From: Candidatus Krumholzibacteriia bacterium
GTDB lineage: Bacteria > Krumholzibacteriota > Krumholzibacteriia > LZORAL124-64-63
NCBI GenBank assembly: GCA_014859985.1
Contig: JACZKN010000046.1
Coordinates: 1-18,963, forward strand
DNA: 18,963 nucleotides
Reading direction: 5' to 3'
Under the pieces are notes generated by a model, which ran no database searches, was not told the origin of the DNA, and worked only from the letters and a program-made list of their open reading frames with translations. This document shows, piece after piece, positions 1-6,608 of this stretch (positions are counted from its first letter, which is position 1; the number at the start of each line of letters is the position of its first letter). Made by a program: the position numbers and the translations under genes.

Positions 1-705
1 GATGGCATGGCCCGCGGCGATGTCCCATTCGCTGGTGGGCGAGAGGCGGGGGTAGATGTCGGCGCCGCCCTCGGCGACGCGGCAGAACTTGATCGAGGAG
101 CCGAGAACCTGCCGGATCGCGCCGGGGCGCTCGGCAATGAAGGCCTCGGTGCGTGGGTCGCCATGCGAGCGGCTGACCGCGACGATCCATGGCGCGGCGG
201 GGCCGGGATGCGGGCGTGTCCGGATCGATTGAGGCGCGCCGTAAACCGTGGCGTCCTTGGTCACCAGCAGGCGCTCGGCGCCGACGCCGACGATTCCCCG
301 CCAGACGATCCCAAGCGCGGGTGCGACGACGATGCCGAGAGTGGGCTCCCCGCGCGTGACGAGGGCGATGTTGACGGTGAATTCGTCGGTCCCGGTGACG
401 AACTCGCGCGTGCCGTCGAGGGGATCGATCAGGAAGAAACTGTCGCGGTAGGGACGCGCCGCCAGATGGGTGCGTTCTTCCGACAGCACCGGGATGGCGG
501 GTGCAAGTTTCGCAAGCCCTTCGGCGATGATCGCATCGGCAAGGGTATCGGCATCGCTCACCACTGAGCCGTCGATTTTCTTGCCCAGCCCCATGGTGCT
601 GCGATTGACCGCGAGGATTGCCGCGCCCGCCTGAACGGCGAGCTTTGTGAGCGGCTCCATCAACGTGAGGGCGTTTTCGCCGGCGAGGGTAACCCCTTCA
701 GCCAC
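1..705 (-). CDS. cysQ: 3'(2'),5'-bisphosphate nucleotidase CysQ, C-terminus cut by window edge
   Basis: Inositol-monophosphatase superfamily enzyme, expected to hydrolyse 3'-phosphoadenosine 5'-phosphate to AMP in sulfate assimilation and PAP recycling, using Mg2+ in the cytoplasm. 235 residues are visible before the window edge. The metal-binding motifs are present: VLSEE (residues 73-77) and DPLDGTREF (94-102). The phrases GSSIKFCRVAEGGADIYPR and EWDIAAGHA near the visible end are the CysQ-type second metal and substrate region. I chose the GTG at 703-705 because AGGAAAGAG lies just upstream on the minus strand. An in-frame ATG at 658-660 is the alternative and would remove 15 residues. It is divergent from chpT and looks alphaproteobacterial, unlike the genes after about 1080. 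The family assignment is firm; CysQ rather than another inositol-phosphatase relative is likely. Confidence 0.9.
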   Translation of the reverse strand, partial: MAEGVTLAGENALTLMEPLTKLAVQAGAAILAVNRSTMGLGKKIDGSVVSDADTLADAIIAEGLAKLAPAIPVLSEERTHLAARPYRDSFFLIDPLDGTREFVTGTDEFTVNIALVTRGEPTLGIVVAPALGIVWRGIVGVGAERLLVTKDATVYGAPQSIRTRPHPGPAAPWIVAVSRSHGDPRTEAFIAERPGAIRQVLGSSIKFCRVAEGGADIYPRLSPTSEWDIAAGHAI

Positions 706-790
706 AATCTCTTTCCTGGTCCGCTGTGGTTCCTCGGTGGCCTGTGTGGCCGCGGCAGGTTTCGCGGTGTATCAAATCACGGTCCGGCGT

Positions 791-821
791 GATTCGACTG
801 CGGAAATCGCAGCGGCGAATC
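791..821. promoter_or_regulatory. Two GANTC (CcrM) methylation sites in the cysQ/chpT divergent promoter region
   Basis: GATTC at 791-795 and GAATC at 817-821 lie 36-66 bases before the chpT start, in the 151-base divergent spacer. In Alphaproteobacteria GANTC is methylated by CcrM, and methylated sites in promoters recruit GcrA or otherwise time cell-cycle genes. The motifs are seen directly. Their regulatory role is inferred from the chpT context. I found no clear CtrA box (TTAA-N7-TTAA). Confidence 0.4.
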
Positions 822-856
822 CTTATCACACACCAAACCACAGCAGGAAAATTTTC

Positions 857-1090
857 ATGTCAGGTACCTCCGGTGCTCCCGATGCTCTCGACCTTGCTGC
901 GTTGCTGTCTTCAAGGGTTTGCCACGACCTCATCAATCCGGTCGGCGCCATCGTCAACGGCCTGGAGGTGATGGATTCGAGTAACAAGGCCGAAGACAAG
1001 GAGTTCGCCCTGGATCTGATCCGCAAAAGCGCGGTCAGTACTTCGGCGCGGCTGCAGTTCTGTCGTATCGCCTATGGCGCGGCGGGTTCG
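857..1090 (+). CDS. chpT: Histidine phosphotransferase ChpT, 5' fragment truncated at a junction
   Basis: ChpT passes phosphate from the hybrid kinase CckA to CtrA and CpdR in the alphaproteobacterial cell cycle. The fragment starts at ATG 857 after an AGGAAA ribosome site. It reads through the DHp-like first helix with SRVCHDLINP (phospho-acceptor histidine about residue 23), then GAIVNGLEV. It continues into the second helix, ending LQFCRIAYGAAGSAG, which parallels the Caulobacter ChpT phrase LLQFTRVAFGASASA. Helix order and the His-Asp pair are as in the family. After about base 1080 the frame turns into Arg/Trp-rich nonsense because the underlying DNA now codes for a different protein one frame over. 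The C-terminal pseudo-kinase half, normally over 120 residues, is missing. The identity of the fragment is secure; its exact end is not. Confidence 0.85.
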
Positions 1091-1100
1091 GCCGGGAACT
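1066..1100. other. Probable chimeric junction: alphaproteobacterial DNA joined to unrelated high-GC DNA
   Basis: Both genes meeting here are incomplete: chpT loses its C-terminal half and the kinase loses its N-terminal half. The coding frame changes from frame 2 (chpT) to frame 1 (kinase) within about 30 bases, in the GC-rich stretch around gcggcgggttcggccggg. No repeat, integrase or insertion element is visible. A join of two different genomes during assembly or amplification is the simplest reading. The exact base cannot be fixed by eye. Confidence 0.65.
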
Positions 1101-1560
1101 GCGGGGAATCCTGCCCGTGCTGGAAGAGGCCCGCCGGCGCCTGGTGGCCTCGCCGCTGGCGACGGACCCGCGGCTGGCCGAGGTCCTGCCCGTCCACGGC
1201 GACTTCCACTTCGAGAACGTGCTCTTTGCGCAGGATCGCGTCGCCGGCCTGATCGACTTCGACAACGCCACGGTAGCCCCCCGGCCCTGCGACCTGGGCA
1301 GCGCCCTGGCGGTCGTCTGCCAGCAGCGCGAGCACGAGGAGGACTTCCTGGCCGCCTACGAGAGCACCAGCGGCCTGCCGCGGCCCGACGCCGAGATCCT
1401 GAGGGCCTGCGTGCTGCTGCGCCTGGTCAATTCCCTCGGCTTCCAGGTCGTGGCCCTGACCCGGCGCCGGGTGGCGTCGCCGGAAAAGGCCCGCTGGTGG
1501 ATCCGCCGGCTCGGCGGGTTGCTGAGGGCCGAGCTCCGGGACCCGAAGGCGGTCCGTTGA
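1081..1560 (+). CDS. APH/choline-kinase-fold phosphotransferase, N-terminus missing
   Basis: C-terminal part, about 159 residues, of an aminoglycoside-phosphotransferase-family kinase (APH, PF01636). It carries the catalytic loop HGDFHFEN (bases 1195-1218; catalytic Asp and metal-binding Asn) and the DFG-equivalent GLIDFDNA (Asp at 1255-1257). The N-lobe with the ATP-binding lysine is absent because the gene runs into the junction near 1081. An ATG at 1117 is in frame, but starting there would leave no N-lobe and no ribosome site is seen, so I treat the gene as truncated. The stop TGA overlaps the flippase start (TGATG), so the two are translationally coupled. In this setting the substrate may be a sugar or a lipid-linked intermediate rather than an antibiotic; that is inference. 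Confidence 0.8.
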   Translation, partial: GGFGRELRGILPVLEEARRRLVASPLATDPRLAEVLPVHGDFHFENVLFAQDRVAGLIDFDNATVAPRPCDLGSALAVVCQQREHEEDFLAAYESTSGLPRPDAEILRACVLLRLVNSLGFQVVALTRRRVASPEKARWWIRRLGGLLRAELRDPKAVR

Positions 1561-3161
1561 TGCTGCGCAAGGGGCCTCAGCGCCGACCCGGCGGCATGGT
1601 GCGCGAGACCTTCAAGCACGCCGCCATCTACAGCGGCGCCGGCATGCTGGGGCGAATGATCAGCTTCTTCATGCTGCCGTTCTATGCCCATATCCTGCGG
1701 GACATCGGCTACGGCGTGATCGGCATGATCGACGCCAGCCTGGCGCTGCTGGCCAGCCTCTTCGCCTACAGCTTCCACACCGCGGTCCTGCGCATCTACC
1801 ACGAGGAGCCGGACCCTGCCCGCAAGCCCGTGGTGGCCACGACCGGAACCATCCTCGTCGCGGGCATCGTGCTGCCGCTGTCCCTGGTGGCGGCGATCTT
1901 CAGCCGGCCAGTGTCCGGCCTCCTGCTGGATTCGCCCGAGTACTGGCACCTGATCTGCATGGCCCTGGCCGCCTTCGCCATGGACGTGATCGCGCAGACG
2001 GCCCAGACGATCCTGGTCATCCAGCGTCGGTCGGGCACCTACTCGCTGATCGGGTTGATGCGCCTGGTCATCGGCATGGGTCTGAACATCCTGCTGGTGG
2101 TGGTCCTGCGCTGGGACCTTGAAGGGTTCTTCCTGAGCAATCTCATCGTCGGCCTGGCCTCCCTGGTGGTTTCGCTGGCGCTGCTGGTGCGCAGCTGCGG
2201 CCGGTCCTTCGACCGGGGGATCGCCCGCCGCCTGACGGCCTTCCAGATGCCCCTGGTCCCCGGCAGCATCGCCAGCTTCTTCTCGCGGCAGGTCGAGCGG
2301 GTGCTGGTCCGCTACCAGCTCGACCTTGCGACGGTCGGCATCCTCGAGATGGGCTACAAGTTCCCCTCGCTGATCAGCCTGCTGGTGGTCGGCCCGTTCC
2401 TCAACAGCTGGAGCACCCAGCGCCTGGAGATGGCCGACCAGCCCCGCGCTCCCGAGCGCATCGGGCAGGTGTTCACCTACTTCGTGTACCTCTGCCTGCT
2501 GGGCGGGCTGGTGCTGGCGGTCAACATCCACACCGTCCTGCGCCTGCTGACCCCGCCCGAGTTCTGGGACGCCTTCCCCATCGCCCGCATCCAGACCCTG
2601 CAGGTGATCATGCACGGCGTGGGCATGCACCTGACCTTCGGGCTGATCTACGCCAAGCGCACCGGCGTCATGGCCCGCCTGGCCATCCTCACCGCCACCA
2701 TCAAGGTGGGCCTGGCCTACCTGCTGATCAGCACCTGGGGCCTGTACGGCGCCGCCTGGTCCAGCCTCCTGGCGACCACGATCTACGCCGTCTGGGGCCA
2801 CGTCCTGGCCCGGCGGCACTACCCGTTCCTGATGGAATGGACCAAGCTGGGGCTGATGACCGGGGCCGCGGTGGCGCTCTTCCTGGGCATCGATCGGCTG
2901 ACGACCGCGCAGATCGCCGCCTGGGGCGCACCGGTCCTGGGCACCGTCCAGGCGGGCCTCGACGGGCTGCGCGATACCTGGCTGGGCCACTGGAAGGACG
3001 GCAAGCTGCTGGTCATCATGAGCGACCGGGGCGACCTGGTGCTGGACCTGGGCGTGCGGACCCTGCTGACGGCGACCTTCCTGCTGATCATGCCGCTGGT
3101 GCACACGGAGACGCAGCACCGCATCGGCCGCCGGTGGGCGCGGCTGCGCGGAAGGACCTGA
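1560..3161 (+). CDS. Wzx-like polysaccharide flippase (MOP superfamily)
   Basis: A 533-residue multi-spanning inner-membrane protein of the oligosaccharide-flippase type (MOP/MVF superfamily, Polysacc_synt). It would flip undecaprenyl-linked oligosaccharide across the membrane. The N-terminal AAIYSGAGMLGRMISFFMLPFYAHIL is the family signature of the first helix. Repeated hydrophobic stretches follow, about 12-14 in total, with the last at residues 500-515. The start ATG 1560 overlaps the kinase stop; ATG 1596 is possible. A polar or amphipathic stretch at about 446-497 separates the last two helices, which is longer than usual and may be a cytoplasmic or periplasmic insert. It ends 9 bases from the convergent capK-like 1 stop. 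The class is clear; the transported substrate is unknown. Confidence 0.88.
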   Translation: MLRKGPQRRPGGMVRETFKHAAIYSGAGMLGRMISFFMLPFYAHILRDIGYGVIGMIDASLALLASLFAYSFHTAVLRIYHEEPDPARKPVVATTGTILVAGIVLPLSLVAAIFSRPVSGLLLDSPEYWHLICMALAAFAMDVIAQTAQTILVIQRRSGTYSLIGLMRLVIGMGLNILLVVVLRWDLEGFFLSNLIVGLASLVVSLALLVRSCGRSFDRGIARRLTAFQMPLVPGSIASFFSRQVERVLVRYQLDLATVGILEMGYKFPSLISLLVVGPFLNSWSTQRLEMADQPRAPERIGQVFTYFVYLCLLGGLVLAVNIHTVLRLLTPPEFWDAFPIARIQTLQVIMHGVGMHLTFGLIYAKRTGVMARLAILTATIKVGLAYLLISTWGLYGAAWSSLLATTIYAVWGHVLARRHYPFLMEWTKLGLMTGAAVALFLGIDRLTTAQIAAWGAPVLGTVQAGLDGLRDTWLGHWKDGKLLVIMSDRGDLVLDLGVRTLLTATFLLIMPLVHTETQHRIGRRWARLRGRT

Positions 3162-3170
3162 CCAGTAGGG

Positions 3171-4532
3171 TTACCCGATACTATTGACCGTGAAGCGGTA
3201 CTTGCCCGAGGCGGTGTGCGCGATCTCCGGCACCTCCTCGCAGATGACCTCCATCGGCGCGCCCAGCAGCCGGTGGACGAGCCGCTCCAGGTCGGCGAAC
3301 ACGCGTTCGCGGGCGAACGAGGGCCCGGGCACGCAGCGCACGCGGACCCGCAGCGGCGCCTCCTGCACGAACTGGACCTTCAGGAAGTCGTCGGTGCCGA
3401 AGGCCTGGGTGGCGTGGTTGAAGAAGGCGTCGTGGAAGGCCATGCCCGAGACGCGCCCGCCGTCGGCGGTGACCAGGAAGTCCGTGTCCCTTCCCGTGAG
3501 CCCGCCCAGGCGCGGCAGCCCCGGCTCCCCGGCGGCACCGGCGGCCAGCCGGCAGGTGTCGCCGATGCGGTAGCGGACGAAGGGGAAGGCGGCGTTCCAG
3601 AAGTCGGTCACCAGCAGGTCGCCGGCTGCGCCCGTCTCCGCGCGCACCTCCAGCAGCACGCTGTTGGCGAAGTAGCGGAGGTTCCCGTCGGCGTCCTCCT
3701 GGGCCATGGGGCCGTGCTCGCGCGAGAGGTAGCGATCGCGGACCGGGCAGCCGAAGGCCTGCTCCATGAGCCGGCGGTCGGCCGCGAAAAGGGGCTCGGC
3801 CGTGGAGACCACGAGCCGGACCCGCGGCAGGACGATCCCTGCGGCCAGGCAGTACTCGGCGACGGCCCGCAGGCTGTGGGCGTAGCCGTAGAGGATCTCG
3901 ATGCGCGTTTCGCTCAGTTGCCGCGACCAGCGGGCCAGGCGCTCCTCGTCGATGCGCGAGGCGTCGATGGACAGCTCCCGGCCGGCGAGCAGGGTGCGCA
4001 GCCGCCGCTTCCAGGGCGGCGCGGCCGACGGCAGGTCCTGGTGGGCGTTCCACACGTAGGCGACCGGATCGCCGGGCCGCCAGCCGTAGGCCTCGTTGGC
4101 CAGCAGGGTCAGGGCGTGGCGCCGGGCGAAGCACTCCCGGTCGTACCAGAAGGAGAACGCGTTGCCCGTGGTGCCGCCGGTGCAGGTGGGCACCAGTCCG
4201 GCGGGATCGTGGTCCCGGGCCCGGATCCGGTCCTGCCGGCCGGGGATGTGGTGCTTCTCGAAGACAGGCACCAAAGCCAGGTCCCGCAGGTCGCGGAAGC
4301 GCGACGGGTGGAAGCCGTGGGCGTCGAAGTGTTCGCGGTGGAAGGGGCTGTGCTCGTAGGCGTGGCTGATGACCGCGGCGGCGCGCCGTACCTGGAACGC
4401 CTCGCGGGCCGCCGGGTCGGCGACCAGCGCCAGCTCCCGGCGCAGAGGGTCCAGGTAGCGGGGATAATCCAACCCGTCCCGCCGGGTGAGCAGCGGGATC
4501 GTCAAGCGGCGGCGGATGAAGGAACGCAACAT
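3171..4532 (-). CDS. CapK/PaaK-type adenylate-forming enzyme 1
   Basis: A 453-residue member of the phenylacetate-CoA ligase/CapK family (ANL-like). Such enzymes activate a carboxylic acid as acyl-AMP and often pass it to CoA or another acceptor. Visible core motifs are the P-loop-like CTGGTTG (117-123), RYLSREHG (267-274, the Y-x-x-E motif), YRIGD (321-325), GRDTDF (347-352) and the C-terminal TASGK with the presumed catalytic lysine 444. The CxCGR cysteine pair seen in capK-like 2 is absent; this stretch reads AAGAAGEPGLPRLGG. The start is ATG 4532. It is convergent with the flippase and divergent from the GT4 gene. CapK relatives in polysaccharide loci probably supply an acyl or aminoacyl group for sugar modification. 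The acid used here cannot be told. Confidence 0.85.
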   Translation of the reverse strand: MLRSFIRRRLTIPLLTRRDGLDYPRYLDPLRRELALVADPAAREAFQVRRAAAVISHAYEHSPFHREHFDAHGFHPSRFRDLRDLALVPVFEKHHIPGRQDRIRARDHDPAGLVPTCTGGTTGNAFSFWYDRECFARRHALTLLANEAYGWRPGDPVAYVWNAHQDLPSAAPPWKRRLRTLLAGRELSIDASRIDEERLARWSRQLSETRIEILYGYAHSLRAVAEYCLAAGIVLPRVRLVVSTAEPLFAADRRLMEQAFGCPVRDRYLSREHGPMAQEDADGNLRYFANSVLLEVRAETGAAGDLLVTDFWNAAFPFVRYRIGDTCRLAAGAAGEPGLPRLGGLTGRDTDFLVTADGGRVSGMAFHDAFFNHATQAFGTDDFLKVQFVQEAPLRVRVRCVPGPSFARERVFADLERLVHRLLGAPMEVICEEVPEIAHTASGKYRFTVNSIG

Positions 4533-4623
4533 CGGTTAACCAAACGTTCGCAGCGACGGCAGGACCGGACTCGGCGGCACCAGCATGCCCGGCCGGGGAG
4601 CCGGCGGCCCGCGTAAGTGCGAG

Positions 4624-4660
4624 ACTATGGTCGCAGCCACCGCCCGTCAAGGGATTGACT
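4624..4660. promoter_or_regulatory. Possible divergent promoter with back-to-back TTGAC elements
   Basis: GTCAA (4646-4650) and TTGAC (4655-4659) form a perfect inverted repeat with a 4-base centre. On the minus strand TTGACG (4650-4645) is followed 17 bases later by TAGTCT, which overlaps CATAGT; this could drive capK-like 1. On the plus strand TTGACT (4655-4660) could be the -35 box for the GT4 gene, but the -10 match is poor. A weak prediction. Confidence 0.25.
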
Positions 4661-4735
4661 TCCCCGGGTCCGGCGCGGACCATGGGCGCGCGCAGGGCTT
4701 CAAATGCAGGGCGGCCGACACGCGAGGGGGCGGGC

Positions 4736-5941
4736 TTGCAGGAACACGACCGTGACGCGGCGGGCACCGGGGCTGCGGACCTCCGCAGGACCGCGACCGT
4801 CGTCTACCTGATGGACCAGTTCTACGACGACAACGGGGGCACCGAGGGGCAGCTCGTGCAACTGATCGCAGGCCTGGACCGCGACCGGTTCCGGCCCCGG
4901 TTGTCCATCCTCTACCGGCTCAGCGATTTCGATCACGCCGCGCGGATCCCCTGCCCCACCCGCTGCCACGACGCCGGCTCCCTGCGCCGCCCGGCCTACT
5001 GGCGGGCCCTGGCCGCGGCGGCGGCCGAATTGCGGCGGCAACGCCCGGCCCTGCTCCACACCGTCTTTCCCGAGAGCGCCGCAGCCGGCCCCTGGCTGGC
5101 CCGCCTGGCAGGGGTGCCCCACGTCACCTGGCGGCGCGACCTCGGCTACACGCTGACTCCCGCGAAGCGGCGCCTGCTGCGCCTGGGCCGGCGCTGGACG
5201 GACTGCTGGGTGGCCAACAGCGAGGCCGTGCGCGAGAGCATCGTACGCCGCGAGGGCATGCGGCCCGATCAGGTGGTCGTCGCGCGCAACACCGTCGACT
5301 TCGCCGGCCTGGCCGGGATTCGGCCCTTCGACGTCCGCACTGAACTGAACCTGCCCGCTGCGGTCGTGACGATCGTTCTGCCGGCGAACCTGCGTCCGGT
5401 CAAGGGCGGCGACCTGGCCATCGAGGCCCTGGCCCTGGCCCGCCGGGACGGCGTGCCGCTGCACCTGGTCTCCATCGGCGGCCACACCAAGCTGCTGGAC
5501 AGCTTCCGCCGGCTGGCCGCCGGGCTGGGGGTCGCCGACGCCGTGACCTTCCTGGGGCATCGCCCCCGCGAGGAACTGCTGGGCTGGGTCCGGGGCTGCG
5601 ACATCGCCCTGAACGCCTCACGCTCCGAGGGCTACAGCAACAGCAACGTCGAATGCATGCTGCTGGGCCTGCCGCTGATCGCGACAGCGGTCGGCGGCAA
5701 CCGCGAGCAGGTCGACCAAGGCGTCACCGGCCTGCTGGTGGCCCCCGACGATCCGGCGGCGATGGCGCAGGCCATGGTCGCCCTGGGCCGCGACCGGGAA
5801 CGGAGACTGGCCATGGGGGCCGCCGCTGCGCTGCGCATGCGGCATCTGCACGGGGCCAACGACGCGGTGGCGCGGCACGAGGCGATCTACGCCCGGCTGC
5901 TGGCATCGCCCAGGGGACCGGCGTCCATGGACATGCCGTAG
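4736..5941 (+). CDS. GT4-family glycosyltransferase
   Basis: A GT-B-fold retaining glycosyltransferase (GT4, Glycos_transf_1), which adds a sugar from a nucleotide donor to a lipid-linked or glycan acceptor at the cytoplasmic face. After a short N-terminal extension it reads YLMDQFYDDNGGTEGQL (N-terminal donor/acceptor loop). It continues with LLHTVFPESAAAGPWLA, then VANSEAVRESIVRREG and the linker LPANLRPVKGGDLAIEAL. The C-domain nucleotide-sugar motif is SRSEGYSNSNVECMLLGLPLIAT, the E-x7-E equivalent, followed by GGNREQV. Start choice: TTG 4736 has GAGGGGG five bases upstream. ATG 4682 and TTG 4655 are in frame but lack such a site. The 3' end overlaps the convergent GNAT gene by 55 bases. 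The family is secure; the sugar is unknown. Confidence 0.85.
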   Translation: MQEHDRDAAGTGAADLRRTATVVYLMDQFYDDNGGTEGQLVQLIAGLDRDRFRPRLSILYRLSDFDHAARIPCPTRCHDAGSLRRPAYWRALAAAAAELRRQRPALLHTVFPESAAAGPWLARLAGVPHVTWRRDLGYTLTPAKRRLLRLGRRWTDCWVANSEAVRESIVRREGMRPDQVVVARNTVDFAGLAGIRPFDVRTELNLPAAVVTIVLPANLRPVKGGDLAIEALALARRDGVPLHLVSIGGHTKLLDSFRRLAAGLGVADAVTFLGHRPREELLGWVRGCDIALNASRSEGYSNSNVECMLLGLPLIATAVGGNREQVDQGVTGLLVAPDDPAAMAQAMVALGRDRERRLAMGAAAALRMRHLHGANDAVARHEAIYARLLASPRGPASMDMP

Positions 5942-6567
5942 CGTGCGTAGTCGCCGCTGCTGCGGATGGACCAGCCGCCGCCCACGTTCCAGGCGAAGAA
6001 GCGGCCCGCCGGCACGCAGCCCGTGCGGGTCGCGGTCCTCATCGAGGCGAAGTTGTTCACGTCCACGAGGCCGATGGAACCGCGGCTGCCCCGGGCAGTC
6101 AGCTCGGCCAAGGCGTGGGCACAGCCGTAGCTGTAGAGCCGTTGGCCGCGATACTCGGCAAGGGTGTAGCCCTTGTAACGGTAGTGGTAGTCCGGAGCGA
6201 AGCGCAGGACCAGTTCGTCGGTGACGAGGGTCGCGGTGGCGGCGTACCAGACGTAGGAGACGAGTCGATCGCCGACGAGGATGCCGAAGCAGAGGTCGCC
6301 CTTGGCCAGGGCCACCTCGACGAAGGTAGCGGGCAGGTCCAGGCCCTCGCCGCCCGCGTGGCGGAGCACGTCGGCCGGGTCCAGGAACCCGTGCCGGTAG
6401 CCCGTCGGGAACTCCAGGAAGTCCCGGTTCAATTTGCCGGGCTCCAGCACCAGGGCGTTCATGACCAGCAGCCGGGTCAGCTTGTACCCCACGCGGCAGG
6501 ACAGGTCCAGCAGCACGCCCCCGGGACCGGCCGCCCGCCAGGTCCGCTTCAGATCCTGCAGTTGCAT
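5887..6567 (-). CDS. GNAT-family N-acyltransferase
   Basis: 226 residues. The C-terminal half looks like a GNAT fold. YKGYTLAEYRGQRLYSYGC (131-149) fits motif A, with RGQRLYSYG as the acyl-CoA pyrophosphate loop. VDVNNFASMRTATRTGC (168-184) fits the motif B phrase N-x-x-S...G-(F/C). The first 45 residues may form a short amphipathic or membrane-associated helix (LLDLSCRVGYKLTRLLVMNALVL). I chose ATG 6567, which has GGAG ten bases upstream. It is the last gene of a minus-strand run, 41 bases after the capK-like 2 stop, and overlaps the GT4 3' end in convergent orientation. The likely role is acylation of an amino or hydroxyl group on a glycan precursor, inferred from context only. Confidence 0.72.
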   Translation of the reverse strand: MQLQDLKRTWRAAGPGGVLLDLSCRVGYKLTRLLVMNALVLEPGKLNRDFLEFPTGYRHGFLDPADVLRHAGGEGLDLPATFVEVALAKGDLCFGILVGDRLVSYVWYAATATLVTDELVLRFAPDYHYRYKGYTLAEYRGQRLYSYGCAHALAELTARGSRGSIGLVDVNNFASMRTATRTGCVPAGRFFAWNVGGGWSIRSSGDYARYGMSMDAGPLGDASSRA

Positions 6568-6608
6568 GGCCTTGCGCTCCGTTGGTACGGCCGCTCCCTT
6601 CGTCCCGC

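Noticed and set aside
1..1066. Possible horizontal transfer of cysQ/chpT into this genome
   Set aside because: chpT is broken exactly at the junction and no mobile element is present, so an assembly chimera is simpler.
1356..3119. Long open minus-strand frame opposite the flippase
   Set aside because: Gln/His/Asp/Gly-rich composition typical of the antisense of high-GC membrane genes; the plus-strand flippase explains the region.
3216..4616. Long plus-strand frame opposite capK-like 1
   Set aside because: Low-complexity Gly/Val/Glu/Gln-rich shadow; the minus strand carries all adenylating-enzyme motifs.
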